Shown here piece after piece: positions 43,261 through 51,888 of a DNA stretch of 64,000 bases. Both the position numbers and the translations under genes were made by a program. The stretch comes from Roseomonas aeriglobus (GTDB lineage Bacteria > Pseudomonadota > Alphaproteobacteria > Sphingomonadales > Sphingomonadaceae), in contig JAFHKN010000002.1 in assembly GCA_016937575.1 (NCBI GenBank), positions 3,407,001 to 3,471,000 on the forward strand, in the 5' to 3' direction. Within the stretch, counting starts at the first letter, position 1, and each line of letters opens with the position of its first letter. A model generated the notes under the pieces. The model saw only the letters and a program-made list of their open reading frames with translations, searched no databases and was not told where the DNA came from.

Positions 43261-43926
43261 ATGATTGCGCCCGTGTTCCGGTTCCTCGCGCTCGTCCTCG
43301 CCCTGTTTCTCGCTGCGTGCGGCAGCGGACGCCCGCAACAGCCTGCCCGCCCGGCCGGCGCGCCGCCCGTCACGCTCAACCAGCCGCCCAGCCGGGCGAC
43401 GCAACAGTGTTTCGCCGACCTGTCGCGCGAGAACGTGCGCTACTCGCCGCTGCCCGATCGCGACATCGGCGGCGGGTGCCTGCTGGTCGGCACCGTCCAG
43501 CTGATCGATTACGGCGTCCCGACGACCAATTTGAAGGCGATGGCCTGCCCGCTTGCCCGCACCTTCACCGCCTGGGTGCGCAACGGCGTGGTTCCGGCAG
43601 GCCGAGAAATCCTGGGCAGCGAGGTACGCAAGGTGGAGACGTTCGGCACCTATGCCTGCCGCAACCGCGTCGGCACTGCGACGTCGAGGCTTTCCGAACA
43701 TGCCACCGGTAACGCCGTCGACATCGCCGCCTTCGTACTGGCCGACGGGCGTCGGATCACGATCGAACGCGACTGGCGGACGACGGACCCCGACGTCCAG
43801 CAATTCCTGGCCGTCATCCGCCAATCGGCCTGCCGCCGGTTTCGCACCGTGCTGTCGCCCGACTATAACGCAGCGCATTACAACCACCTCCACCTCGATC
43901 TGGGCGGTGCTGCATTGTGCCGGTAG
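43261..43926 (+). CDS. extensin-family lipoprotein
   Basis: A 221-residue secreted protein with a lipoprotein signal: MIAPVFRFLALVLALFLAAC has a lipobox LAAC with Cys20. The rest is the extensin-like C-terminal domain common in alphaproteobacteria: CFADLSRENVRYSPLPDRDI, then RLSEHATGNAVDIAAFVLAD and HYNHLHLDLGG. The SEHATGNAVDIA and HYNHLHLD histidines and aspartate are arranged like the zinc site of LAS/VanY-type peptidoglycan peptidases, so cell-wall hydrolysis is a reasonable guess. The ATG at 43261 (lipobox-proximal) is preferred to one 16 codons upstream. It runs divergent from serC. Confidence 0.85.
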   Translation: MIAPVFRFLALVLALFLAACGSGRPQQPARPAGAPPVTLNQPPSRATQQCFADLSRENVRYSPLPDRDIGGGCLLVGTVQLIDYGVPTTNLKAMACPLARTFTAWVRNGVVPAGREILGSEVRKVETFGTYACRNRVGTATSRLSEHATGNAVDIAAFVLADGRRITIERDWRTTDPDVQQFLAVIRQSACRRFRTVLSPDYNAAHYNHLHLDLGGAALCR

Positions 43927-43951
43927 CGAAACGCGCGTAACCCTCCCGAAA

Positions 43952-44827
43952 ATGACAGATACCAAAGTACCAGAGCGCGTCTTTCCGCGCGCGAAACAGG
44001 ATGCCGAGACCGCCAAGCAGGGCGTGTCGACCCCCCAGACCGAGCATCCGTCCTACCGCCTCGCCTTCCAGGACATGGACTTCCTGTTGCGCGAAGACCT
44101 GCGACCGGTGCGCTTCCAGCTCGAGCTGCTAAAGCCCGAACTGATCCTGGAAGAAGCGAAGATCGCCTCGACCTTCGTGTTCTACGGTTCGGCGCGTATT
44201 CCCGAACCCGAGAAGGCGCGCGCGCTGCTCGACGCCGCCCCCGCCGACGGCCCGGCGCGCAAAATCGCCGAAAAGCTGGTCGAGAAGTCGAAATATTACG
44301 ACGTCGCGCGGGAGCTGGCGCAAAAGGTCAGCAACTTCCCGCTCGACGAGGCGGGAATGCGCCACTTCGTCGTATGTTCGGGCGGCGGACCATCGATCAT
44401 GGAGGCGGCGAACCGCGGCGCGGCGGACGTGGGCGCCGATTCGGTCGCGCTGAACATCGTTCTGCCGCACGAGCAGGCGCCCAATCCCTATGTCACGCCG
44501 GCGCTGAGTATGCAGTTCCACTATTTCGCGCTGCGCAAGATGCACTTCCTGCTCCACGCCCGCGCGCTGGCTGCCTTCCCGGGCGGGTTCGGCACGTTCG
44601 ATGAGCTGTTCGAGCTGCTGACGCTGATCCAGACCGGCAAGATCAAGCCGATGCCGGTCCTGCTGTTCGGCCGTGCCTTCTGGGAACGCGTCGTCAATTT
44701 CCCCGCGCTGGTGGAAGAGGGCGTGATTTCCGAGAAGGACCTGTCGCTGTTCACCTATTGCGAGACGGCGGAGGAAGGCTGGGAGGTCGTGCGCAAGCAC
44801 TACGCGGAGCATGATCCGACGCTCTGA
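43952..44827 (+). CDS. LOG-family (TIGR00730-like) Rossmann-fold protein, probable nucleotide 5'-monophosphate nucleosidase
   Basis: A 291-residue protein. The LOG/lysine-decarboxylase-like signature PGGxGTxxE is present as FPGGFGTFDELFELLTL, with GGGPSIMEAANRGAADVGA and an N-terminal helix bundle (YRLAFQDMDFLLREDLRPVR). Members split cytokinin or other nucleoside 5'-monophosphates into base and ribose phosphate. It is longer than the basic LOG enzymes because of the N-terminal ~85 residues, the PpnN-like side of the family. The ATG at 43952 is 25 bp after the extensin stop, suggesting a shared transcript. Confidence 0.88.
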   Translation: MTDTKVPERVFPRAKQDAETAKQGVSTPQTEHPSYRLAFQDMDFLLREDLRPVRFQLELLKPELILEEAKIASTFVFYGSARIPEPEKARALLDAAPADGPARKIAEKLVEKSKYYDVARELAQKVSNFPLDEAGMRHFVVCSGGGPSIMEAANRGAADVGADSVALNIVLPHEQAPNPYVTPALSMQFHYFALRKMHFLLHARALAAFPGGFGTFDELFELLTLIQTGKIKPMPVLLFGRAFWERVVNFPALVEEGVISEKDLSLFTYCETAEEGWEVVRKHYAEHDPTL

Positions 44828-44840
44828 GCGGGCGGCCGCC

Positions 44841-44921
44841 GGGTTTGCGCAAGCAAACCCGCGGACGCGCCACGTCGGGCAGCGGTGCCGGCGCAGCCGG
44901 CTCCGTCTGACGACGTGGCGT
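44841..44921. repeat. GC-rich hairpin repeats (GCCGCGTCGTC family)
   Basis: GGGTTTGC / GCAAACCC (44841-44860, loop GCAA) sits 13 bases past the LOG stop and may end its transcription. CGCCACGTCG (44868-44877) pairs with CGACGTGGCG (44911-44920). It is a relative of the elements at 8330, 45595 and 58202. The remaining 44922-45090 shows no gene. Confidence 0.6.
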
Positions 44922-45090
44922 CCCCGAAAGTCGCGAAGTTCACGCCAAACGCGTTTTCCGCAGCCTAAACCGCGGCCGACGAAAACCCAATCCCGACAAT
45001 GCCAAAGAGCGCGTAGCGGCTTAGCCTAGCGCGGGATCTCCAACATTAATCCAACAAAATGTCGCGTTCGTGGGCGTGTACGTTTGCCAC

Positions 45091-45480
45091 TTATCCCACG
45101 AAAAACCGCGCCACCTCCGGATCGACGTTGCGCAGCAGCAGCCGGAGGCGCTGTTCGGCATCCTGCGGGTGATCGCCCGGCAGACCGGCCATCGCCCAAT
45201 CGGCGAACTGGCGGTCGGTGACGCCGCGATCGTCGAGGATCTGGATGTCGCAGTGGCGGGTATCGCGGCGGATGCGATCGAACGCTTCGTCGATGCTGTC
45301 CGACGGCCCTTCGAGCACCTGAAGATAGCGATCGCCCTGGCTCCAGAGGATGCCCGAAATGCCGTCCATCCCATTATTCCGGCGGGATTCGGCGAGGATA
45401 TCGTGCTTGTCCTCGCGCGGGTCGTGACCGACTGCGCGGCTGGAATAGATCAGGCGGCGAAGAGACGTAGTAGCGAGCAT
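45091..45480 (-). CDS. BLUF-domain blue-light sensor protein
   Basis: A 129-residue protein that is a BLUF domain plus a short tail. All key residues stand at the spacing of AppA: Tyr12 (LIYSSR), Asn36 (SRRNNGMDG), Gln54 (RYLQVLEGP), then Trp95 and Met97 (DWAMAGL). These bind FAD and switch hydrogen bonds on blue light. There is no output domain in the same chain, so a partner protein must carry the signal. The gene stands alone between a terminator-like repeat and an unrelated cytochrome gene. Nothing nearby is an obvious light-response target. Confidence 0.92.
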   Translation of the reverse strand: MLATTSLRRLIYSSRAVGHDPREDKHDILAESRRNNGMDGISGILWSQGDRYLQVLEGPSDSIDEAFDRIRRDTRHCDIQILDDRGVTDRQFADWAMAGLPGDHPQDAEQRLRLLLRNVDPEVARFFVG

Positions 45481-45548
45481 TGATGCAAATTAGTCGCTGG
45501 CGGGACGTTTCAGAAGAGGCGATTTTCATGCGCCGTGCGGCTGCAAGG

Positions 45549-45575
45549 AAAAAGCCGGGGTGATGGCCCCGGCTT
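45549..45575 (-). terminator. rho-independent terminator (minus strand) between cytochrome c and BLUF genes
   Basis: A stem AAGCCGGGG / CCCCGGCTT with loop TGATGG; read on the minus strand it is followed by a run of T. It lies ~108 bp past the cytochrome c stop. Confidence 0.75.
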
Positions 45576-45594
45576 CGTGTATTTACGTATATCT

Positions 45595-45643
45595 GCCACG
45601 CCGTCAGACGCGACGGCTGCGCCGCCGCGCTGCCGTCGTGGCG
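45595..45643. repeat. GC-rich hairpin repeat, partial copy
   Basis: GCCACG...GTCAGACGCGACGG and CCGTCGTGGCG form an imperfect hairpin related to 44868-44921. It lies just 3' of the cytochrome c stop. Confidence 0.4.
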
Positions 45644-45682
45644 CGTGCGCGGGTCAGCTTTCGCCAACCCGACGGCCGCCCG

Positions 45683-46375
45683 TTATTTCGGCGCGCGCTC
45701 GGCTGCTGCCGGATCGACCGACGGTGCGCCGCTGGCCGGGGTCGCGGCGTTCTGGACGTCGGCAGTGTTGCCGAGCGTGCCGGCGCCGTCCTTGTTGGTC
45801 GCGGTATCCGGCGTCGGGGTGCCCTCCGCCGGCGCTGCGTCGGCAGCCGGGGCGGCGGGGAGCGGCAGGTTCGAACCCTGCGAATTGAGGTATGCGATCA
45901 CGTTCGCGCGCTCCTCGGCATTGCCGAGACCGGCGAAGGTCATCTTGGTGCCGTCGGCAAACTTGCGGGGGCTCTTCAGCCAGGCATCCATCGCGTCGAA
46001 CGTCCAGGTGCCGCCCTTTGCCTTCAGCGCTTCGGAGAAGGCGAAGCCGCCCTTACCCTGCGCGATCGCTTCACCCATGGTCGCCCACAGGTTCGGGCCG
46101 ACGCCGTTCGCCCCACCCTGGTTGATCGTGTGGCAGGCCGCGCATTTGGCAAAGCTCGCCTGGCCCTTGGCCACGTCGGCGGTGGCCAGACGGGCCGCGA
46201 TCGGTGCTTCGGCCGAACCGCCGCCGGCGCCGCCTTCTTCGACACCCTCGATCGGATAGCCCATCTTTTCCGGGCGACCGCCGTGGAACGCCATGCCGCT
46301 CGCGATCGACAGCCCGAGGGCGCAGACGCAGCCTGCCAGCACCCAGCCCGCGATGGTGTTGCTCCGATTGTCCAT
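45683..46375 (-). CDS. membrane-anchored cytochrome c
   Basis: Electron carrier of 230 residues. One N-terminal membrane helix (TIAGWVLAGCVCALGLSIAS) anchors the protein to the inner membrane with the heme domain outside. The heme site is CAACH at residues 78-82 with TINQGGANGVGPNLWATMGE following; the Met ligand is in DGTKMTFAGL. This is the arrangement of CycM/cytochrome c552 that links complex III to the terminal oxidase in alphaproteobacteria. The last ~60 residues are an Ala/Pro-rich tail (PAADAAPAEGTPTPDT), longer than in most relatives. Divergent from pheA by 91 bp. Confidence 0.93.
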   Translation of the reverse strand: MDNRSNTIAGWVLAGCVCALGLSIASGMAFHGGRPEKMGYPIEGVEEGGAGGGSAEAPIAARLATADVAKGQASFAKCAACHTINQGGANGVGPNLWATMGEAIAQGKGGFAFSEALKAKGGTWTFDAMDAWLKSPRKFADGTKMTFAGLGNAEERANVIAYLNSQGSNLPLPAAPAADAAPAEGTPTPDTATNKDGAGTLGNTADVQNAATPASGAPSVDPAAAERAPK

Positions 46376-46466
46376 TGCCGCCCGTTTGGAAAAGAGTTGT
46401 AAGTCCCCCCGCCCTTAAAGCGCAGGATTGCCCATCGCAAGCATGGCGATTACGCGGCCTGCGGTT

Positions 46467-47357
46467 ATGGAAAATTACGCGCCCCCCGCGCGCCCGATCG
46501 TGGCGCGAATGACTGAAGCGGCCAGAAGCGAGCCGAATCGTGCCGTCGCCTTTCAGGGGGCGCCGGGCGCCAACAGCCACGTCGCGGCGATGGAGGCCTT
46601 TCCCGATGGCCTGCCGCTGCCGTGCTTCGACTTCGCCGACGCGATCGAGGCGGTGCAGACGGCACAAGCCGACTGCGCGATCATCCCCATCGAAAACTCG
46701 CTCCACGGCCGCGTCGCCGACATGCATTTCCTGCTGCCGGAATCGGGGCTGGTCATCACCGGTGAGCACTTCCTGAACATCCGCCACGCCCTGCTGGCGC
46801 TCGGTGATCGCGTCGAGGTGCGCGAGGCAATGAGCCACCCGCAGGCGCTGGGCCAATGCCGCCACTGGCTGCGCGAGGCGGGGATCAAGCCGGTCGCCTA
46901 TCCCGACACCGCCGGCGCAGCGGCGGTGGTCGCGGACCTGAGGGACCCGGCGATCGCGGCACTGGCCCCGCCGGCGGCGGCGAAGCTCTATGGGCTGACC
47001 GTTCTGGAAGAGGATGTGTCGGACGCCGCGCACAACGTCACGCGCTTCGTGACGCTCGCTCGCGCAGGCCGGCCGGTCGAGGGCGCAGGGCCGTTCATCA
47101 CGACGTTCGTGTTCGAAGTGAAGAACATCCCCGCTGCGCTCTACAAGGCGCTGGGCGGCTTTGCGACCAACGGCGTCAACATGACGAAGCTGGAAAGCTA
47201 CCAGCGCGAGGCGCGGTTTTCGGCGACCGAATTCTACGCGGATATCGTCGGGATGCCTGGCGACGCGGCGGTCGATCGGGCGATGGATGAGCTGCGCTAT
47301 CATTCGAAATGGGTGCGGGTGCTGGGGACGTATCCGCAGGCGCGGGTGCGGGGGTAG
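46467..47357 (+). CDS. pheA: prephenate dehydratase
   Basis: Converts prephenate to phenylpyruvate in phenylalanine synthesis; 296 residues from MENYAPPARPI. The dehydratase domain contains AFQGAPGANSHVAAMEAF, ADCAIIPIENSLHGRVADMH, HPQALGQCRHWL and the catalytic-threonine motif NVTRFVTLARAG. The C-terminal ACT domain (NIPAALYKALGGFATNGVNM, LESYQREARFSATEFYADI) gives feedback control by phenylalanine. There is no chorismate mutase part. The ATG at 46467 has no strong ribosome binding site; an ATG 13 codons upstream (46428) is the alternative. Convergent with nudC across a short hairpin. Confidence 0.95.
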   Translation: MENYAPPARPIVARMTEAARSEPNRAVAFQGAPGANSHVAAMEAFPDGLPLPCFDFADAIEAVQTAQADCAIIPIENSLHGRVADMHFLLPESGLVITGEHFLNIRHALLALGDRVEVREAMSHPQALGQCRHWLREAGIKPVAYPDTAGAAAVVADLRDPAIAALAPPAAAKLYGLTVLEEDVSDAAHNVTRFVTLARAGRPVEGAGPFITTFVFEVKNIPAALYKALGGFATNGVNMTKLESYQREARFSATEFYADIVGMPGDAAVDRAMDELRYHSKWVRVLGTYPQARVRG

Positions 47358-47384
47358 GTCAAGGGGGCGGGCGATCTTTTGAAG

Positions 47385-47408
47385 CCCTCTCCCCTTCGGG
47401 GGAGAGGG
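47385..47408. terminator. CCCTCTCCCC hairpin between convergent pheA and nudC
   Basis: CCCTCTCCCC TTCG GGGGAGAGGG is a 10-bp perfect stem with a tetraloop; it is flanked by TTTT-GAAG on the left, so on the minus strand it could end nudC transcription. It belongs to the same family as 39831 and 41856. Confidence 0.65.
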
Positions 47409-47410
47409 CT

Positions 47411-48277
47411 TTAGATGGCAGCCCATTCTTCCAGCAGCGTCCGCGCGATCGCGTAGGGCGGTGGCGGGAGGAACTTTGCGTCCTCCGCCCCCGCCAACGC
47501 CGCCCGAACCTCATCGCGGGTCACCCAGAAGGCATCCTCGATCTCCTTCGTATCGATCGTCAGCGCATCGCTCTCCGCCGTCGCGATCGCCGCGAGCATC
47601 AGCTGGCCCGGGAACGGCCAGGGCTGGCTGGCGAGATAGCGGACGTCGGACACGCGCACGCCGGCTTCCTCGAACAGTTCGCGCGCCACCGCCTCCTCCA
47701 GCGATTCGCCCGGTTCGACGAAGCCCGCCAGCGCCGAATAGCGTCCTGCAGGCCACGCCGCCTGCCGCCCGACCAGCGCGCGGCCGTCATATTCGGCAAG
47801 CATGATCACGACCGGATCGACGCGCGGGAAATGCTCGGCGCCGCAATCGGGGCAGGACCGTGCCCAGCCGCCGCGGATGATCGCGGTCGCAGCCCCGCAG
47901 TTGGCGCAATAGCCGTGGCGGGCGTGCCAGCCGGTCACGCTGCGCACCGTGCCGAAGATCGCCGCGTCCCCGGGCGGCATCGCGTCGAGCATTCGCATCA
48001 GCGCGCCCGACCGCGCCGGCGCGGCGGTGTCGCCCACGCAGGCTTCCGCGAAATAGGGCCGCTGCTCGGCATCGAGGCCAAGGAAAATCGGCGTACCCTG
48101 GACGTTGGCGATCGATGTCCAGGCGATAGCGCCGTCCGCGTCCACCGCCGGGTCACCATTTTCCAGCCGCATCAGCCGCGCGCGTGGATCCGCCAGCGCC
48201 GCCGCCAGCGCCGGCTCGTCGCTCCGAACGGGATCGGCGCGGTCGAGCCAGGCGCCGGTGAAGCCGGTCGCGATCAC
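47411..48277 (-). CDS. nudC: NAD(+) diphosphatase / deNADding hydrolase NudC
   Basis: Hydrolyses NADH/NAD+ and removes NAD caps from RNA. The 288 residues carry an N-terminal domain, then a zinc ribbon (YCANCGAATAIIRGGWARSC and SCPDCGAEHFPR) and the Nudix box GFVEPGESLEEAVARELFEE followed by AG. The downstream SQPWPFPGQLMLAAIA is the NudC-specific SQPWPFPxS motif. Its start overlaps the stop of the serine hydrolase gene by four bases, which suggests co-translation. Confidence 0.94.
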   Translation of the reverse strand: MIATGFTGAWLDRADPVRSDEPALAAALADPRARLMRLENGDPAVDADGAIAWTSIANVQGTPIFLGLDAEQRPYFAEACVGDTAAPARSGALMRMLDAMPPGDAAIFGTVRSVTGWHARHGYCANCGAATAIIRGGWARSCPDCGAEHFPRVDPVVIMLAEYDGRALVGRQAAWPAGRYSALAGFVEPGESLEEAVARELFEEAGVRVSDVRYLASQPWPFPGQLMLAAIATAESDALTIDTKEIEDAFWVTRDEVRAALAGAEDAKFLPPPPYAIARTLLEEWAAI

Positions 48278-49602
48278 CGGGCGCGCGCGTCGGCGTAGAG
48301 CGCCTTAACCACGTCGCTGCGCACCGGCCAGCGATCGGCGGGAAAGTAATTGACCATCACCGTACCGCGGATCTTCTTGACCGGATCGACCCAGGCGACG
48401 GTGCCGGCCGCCCCACCCCAGCCATAGGTGCCCTTGCTCGCCCCGCCCGGCACGTCGGCGAGATACACCGATCCACCCGCGCCATAGCCCATCGTCGGCC
48501 CCTGCGTGCCGCCCGTCGCACCGCCGACACCCTGGAAGGTCACGCCGGGCGGCAGCAGGTTCGAGAGCGCGAGACGCACCGTCTGCGGCTTCATGACGCG
48601 CACGCCGTCGAGCATACCCTCATTGGCCAGCATATGGAGGAAACGGTCATAGTCGCGTGCCGACGATACCAGCCCGGCGCCGCCATAGGGAAAGCTCGGC
48701 GGCTGGGTGAAGGCCGACGCCTTGGCCGGATCGAGCGGAGTCAGCGTCGTGCCGGCGATCAGATAATTGTCGGCGAAGCGGCCGATCTCCGACTGGGGCA
48801 CGGTCCAATAGCTGGAGCGCATCTTGAGCGGGTCGAACAGCCGCGTCTGGACGAAGCGTTCGAAGGCCATGCCCGACACCTTTTCGACCACCGCGGCAGT
48901 CAGGTCGAGCGCGATCGAATATTCCCATTTCGTGCCCGGCTGAGCGATCAGCGGCGCCTGGGCGACGCGCTTGGCAAACTCCTGGAGCGACTTCGGCCGG
49001 GCGAGCTTCGCCTGCGCCTCGACCGCGGCGTTGATCGCGCCCGGCAGGAGCCCGAGGCGCTCATACTCTTTGAGCAGCGGGCCCTTGGCCGAGATGTTGT
49101 AGCTCAATCCGGCGGTGTGGGTCAGCAGCATGCGAATGGTGATCGGCCGCGTCGCGGGCACCGAAGCGAGCGCGGTGTCAGGGCTGGTCAGCACGCGCAT
49201 CTGCTTGAATTCGGGGTAGATGTCGCTGAGCGGCTGGTCGAGCGTCAGCTTGCCATCCTCGATCAGCAGCATCGCCGCCATCGCGGAGATCGGCTTGGTC
49301 ATCGAATAGATGCGCCAAAGGGTGTCGGGACCGGCCTTTGCCGCGCCGGGGTCGAGCGAGATCCGCCCGGCCGATACGAAGAGCGGCGCTTCGTTACCGC
49401 GACCGACGGCGGCGACGATGCCCGGCATCTTCCCGTCGGCGACATAGCCGTCGAACAGCGTCTGCAGCGCGGGATGGGTGCGGGTGTCGACCAGAACCGG
49501 GGGGGCCGGGCGCGGCTGCGGGTTGCGCTGCGCTTCCCACCCATGCGCCGCTACCGTGCTGCCCACCGCCAGCGCCAACGCAATCACGAGCTTCGACCGC
49601 AT
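48274..49602 (-). CDS. serine hydrolase, beta-lactamase class C/penicillin-binding-like
   Basis: A 442-residue exported protein with a signal peptide (MRSKLVIALALAVGSTVAAH). The SxxK active site is S100-M-T-K103 in WRIYSMTKPISAMAAMLLIE, the Tyr motif is in GTKWEYSIALD, and C-terminal GTYGWGGAAGTVAWVDP provides the KTG-like region. This class covers esterases, D-aminopeptidases and PBP4*-like enzymes; activity on beta-lactams is not implied. GGAGG lies upstream of the ATG at 49602, which overlaps the mutY stop (TGATG). It overlaps nudC downstream, so mutY, this gene and nudC are an operon. Confidence 0.9.
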   Translation of the reverse strand: MRSKLVIALALAVGSTVAAHGWEAQRNPQPRPAPPVLVDTRTHPALQTLFDGYVADGKMPGIVAAVGRGNEAPLFVSAGRISLDPGAAKAGPDTLWRIYSMTKPISAMAAMLLIEDGKLTLDQPLSDIYPEFKQMRVLTSPDTALASVPATRPITIRMLLTHTAGLSYNISAKGPLLKEYERLGLLPGAINAAVEAQAKLARPKSLQEFAKRVAQAPLIAQPGTKWEYSIALDLTAAVVEKVSGMAFERFVQTRLFDPLKMRSSYWTVPQSEIGRFADNYLIAGTTLTPLDPAKASAFTQPPSFPYGGAGLVSSARDYDRFLHMLANEGMLDGVRVMKPQTVRLALSNLLPPGVTFQGVGGATGGTQGPTMGYGAGGSVYLADVPGGASKGTYGWGGAAGTVAWVDPVKKIRGTVMVNYFPADRWPVRSDVVKALYADARAR

Positions 49603-50630
49603 CAATCCCTCCGAAACATATCCGCTGCCTTTGCGAACAGGGTCGGCAGGCCTGCATCCGCCAGGCCCGCGACCGGCCACCATTCGCCGCCAGCGCCCGC
49701 TTCCTGCGCCTCCACGCGCGCCACGGCAAGCCGGCAGATCAGGCGGAAGTGGGTGAAGACGTGGACGATCCGATCGTCCCGCCACTGCCAGTCGGCCTGG
49801 GCGGGGGCGCCGTCGAGTCCGGGGTCGTCCGCAACCCACGGCCCGGTCGGCAGGGCGCGCATGCCGCCGAGCAGGCCTGTATCGGGTCGGCGGACGAGGA
49901 GCACGTCGTCGCCGCGCGCCAGCCAGAAGATGGTGCCGTAGCGGGTCGGCTTCGCCGCCTTCGCCTTTTTCGCCGGGAAGGCTTCCGGGTCGCCGGTCGC
50001 GACGCCCGCGCAGTCGTCGCGCAGCGGACACAACAGGCACTTCGGCGCCCGCGCGGTACAGATGGCCGAGCCGAGATCCATCATCGCCTGCGCGAAATCG
50101 CCGGCGCGGTCGTCGGGCGTGACGGAATCGGTCAGCGCGCGAATGTTCGCCCCATCGTCCGCGAACAGCCGCGCTACGACCCGCTTCACATTGGCGTCGA
50201 TCACCACCGCGCGTCGGCCGAAGGCGATCGCGGCGATCGCGGCGGCGGTATAGTCGCCCAGGCCCGGCAGGGTGCGCAGTTCGGCCTCGCTGTCGGGAAA
50301 ACGTCCGCCGTGATCGGCGACGACCGCGCGGGCGCATTTCAGCAGGTTGCGGGCACGGGCATAGTAGCCCAGCCCCGCCCACGCCGCCATGACGTCTTCG
50401 TCCGATGCCGCGGCGAACGTCGCCAGTGTCGGCCATCGCGCGACCCAGGCTTCGAATCGCGGCCGCACGGCGGCGACCGTCGTCTGCTGGAGCATGACCT
50501 CCGACAGCCAGACGCGGTACGGGTCGGGCGGCTCGCTACCCGGTGGGCTGCGCCAGGGGAGCGCACGAGCGTTCGCATCGTACCAGGCAAGCAGGCGCGC
50601 GGCGATGGGCGAGGAGACCTTTGCGGACAC
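49602..50630 (-). CDS. mutY: A/G-specific adenine glycosylase MutY
   Basis: Removes adenine mispaired with 8-oxoguanine; about 342 residues. The HhH-GPD core is in VMLQQTTVAAVRPRFEAWVA, LPGLGDYTAAAIAAIAFGRR (HhH plus catalytic Asp in VIDANVKRVV), and the Fe-S cluster is CTARAPKCLLCPLRDDC with spacing C-x6-C-x2-C-x5-C. The C-terminal domain is Nudix/MutT-like for 8-oxoG. A GTG at 50630 gives MSAKVSSPIAARLLAWYDAN, the usual start; an upstream ATG at 50660 would overlap the divergent DUF721 gene. Head of the mutY-serine hydrolase-nudC run. Confidence 0.93.
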   Translation of the reverse strand: MSAKVSSPIAARLLAWYDANARALPWRSPPGSEPPDPYRVWLSEVMLQQTTVAAVRPRFEAWVARWPTLATFAAASDEDVMAAWAGLGYYARARNLLKCARAVVADHGGRFPDSEAELRTLPGLGDYTAAAIAAIAFGRRAVVIDANVKRVVARLFADDGANIRALTDSVTPDDRAGDFAQAMMDLGSAICTARAPKCLLCPLRDDCAGVATGDPEAFPAKKAKAAKPTRYGTIFWLARGDDVLLVRRPDTGLLGGMRALPTGPWVADDPGLDGAPAQADWQWRDDRIVHVFTHFRLICRLAVARVEAQEAGAGGEWWPVAGLADAGLPTLFAKAADMFRRD

Positions 50631-50658
50631 GCGCCCTCTATGGCATGGATCCCTGAGC

Positions 50659-51189
50659 ATGCCGAAGCCTCCCCAACCGAAACCTGTCAAAGCCGAACCG
50701 GTTCGCGCCAACCGCGCACGTCAGGTCAGCGAACTGCTGCCCGACGTCGGCCGCGCCGCTTTTCGCCGATTCGGCTTCGTCCAATCGTCGGTGGTGACGC
50801 GCTGGGGCGAGATCGTCGGCGATCGGTATGCCCGCGTGTCCTCGCCCGAATCGATCCGTTTCCCGCACGGCGAGCGTGCGAACGGCGTGCTGACCTTGGT
50901 CGTGCAGGGCGCGCACGCGACGATGATGCAGCACATCGCGCCCGAGATCATCGATCGGGTGAACCGTTTCTTCGGCTATGGCGCGGTCGCGCGGCTGACG
51001 ATCCGCCAGGGCGAGGTGAAGCGCGAGGTCCGCCGCGCCCCGCCCGCGGTCCGCCCGGTCAGCCACGAACTGGGCGAATCGCTGCGCACCATCGCCGACC
51101 CGGAACTGAAGGAAGTGCTCGCCGCGCTTGCCGCCGGGGTCGAAAGCGCCCCGCCCATCCCCGTCCCCTTCCTTGGAAAGATCAGCTGA
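50659..51189 (+). CDS. DUF721 domain-containing protein (DciA-like)
   Basis: A 176-residue protein with an N-terminal basic stretch and a DUF721 domain (ELLPDVGRAAFRRFGFVQSS, VTRWGEIVGDRYARVSSPES and VLTLVVQGAHATMMQHIAPE). DUF721 includes DciA, a helicase-operating factor that works with DnaB. A DNA-replication role is likely from the family and not shown here. It runs divergent from mutY across a 28-bp gap and overlaps the next gene by one base (TGATG), opening the DUF721-thioredoxin-DsbA-smc run. Confidence 0.85.
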   Translation: MPKPPQPKPVKAEPVRANRARQVSELLPDVGRAAFRRFGFVQSSVVTRWGEIVGDRYARVSSPESIRFPHGERANGVLTLVVQGAHATMMQHIAPEIIDRVNRFFGYGAVARLTIRQGEVKREVRRAPPAVRPVSHELGESLRTIADPELKEVLAALAAGVESAPPIPVPFLGKIS

Positions 51190-51860
51190 TGCGCTTGCCC
51201 TTCGCTCTCGCTGCCGCCGTGGTGCTGGCGGCCGCCGCGCCGCAGGCGGCCAAGGACTGGCGCACGACCGCCACCGCCACGCCGACGGGCAGCATCGCCA
51301 TCGGCAATCCGGCGGCGAAGGTGAAGCTGGTCGAATATCTGAGCTTCACCTGCCCGCATTGCGGCCATCTGGTCGCCGAATCGAAGCCGGTGCTGCACGA
51401 TGCGATGGTCCGCGGCGGCACGGTGCGCGTCGAAACGCGTGCCGCGGTGCGCGATCCGTTCGACCTGGCCGCCTGGTCGGTCGCCAAGTGCAGCGGCCCG
51501 GCCCGGTTCGGCGCGGTATCGCGCGCGATCTTCGCCGCGCAGGAAGACTGGATGACGAAGGGCGACACCTATGTCCAGGCCAATCTTGCCGCGCTGAAGG
51601 GCATGGGGCAGCAGGCCCAGGTTCGCGCGATCGCGGACAATTCGGGGCTGTCCGCCATCGCGACCCGCGCCGGCGTCGCGCCGGCTGCGCTCAACCGCTG
51701 CCTGGCCGACCCCGCGCAGACGAAGCAACTGGTGGCGATGACCGAAGCCGCCTTCGCCAAGATCAAGTCGACGCCCAGCGCCGAGGTCAATGGCGCGCTG
51801 AACGACGGCATCAGCTGGGCGACGCTCGAACCCAAGCTGCGCGCGGCCGGCGCCAAGTAA
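51189..51860 (+). CDS. exported thioredoxin-fold (DsbA-like) protein, CPHC site
   Basis: A 223-residue periplasmic disulfide-type protein with a signal peptide (MRLPFALAAAVVLAAAAPQA). The active site is CPHC in VEYLSFTCPHCGHLVAESKP, the same as E. coli DsbA, followed by a DsbA-like helical insert. The cis-Pro loop reads around TPSAEVNG. The redox partner (DsbB) is not in the window. Its ATG overlaps the DUF721 stop. It is the first of two related proteins in tandem, with the second starting 28 bp on. Confidence 0.88.
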   Translation: MRLPFALAAAVVLAAAAPQAAKDWRTTATATPTGSIAIGNPAAKVKLVEYLSFTCPHCGHLVAESKPVLHDAMVRGGTVRVETRAAVRDPFDLAAWSVAKCSGPARFGAVSRAIFAAQEDWMTKGDTYVQANLAALKGMGQQAQVRAIADNSGLSAIATRAGVAPAALNRCLADPAQTKQLVAMTEAAFAKIKSTPSAEVNGALNDGISWATLEPKLRAAGAK

Positions 51861-51888
51861 TCCAGATTTCCTAGGAGTAATCCCGACG

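Noticed and set aside
49602..50711. MutY starting at 50711 or 50660
   Set aside because: Those starts add residues with no family support and overlap the divergent DUF721 start; the GTG at 50630 gives the usual N-terminus.
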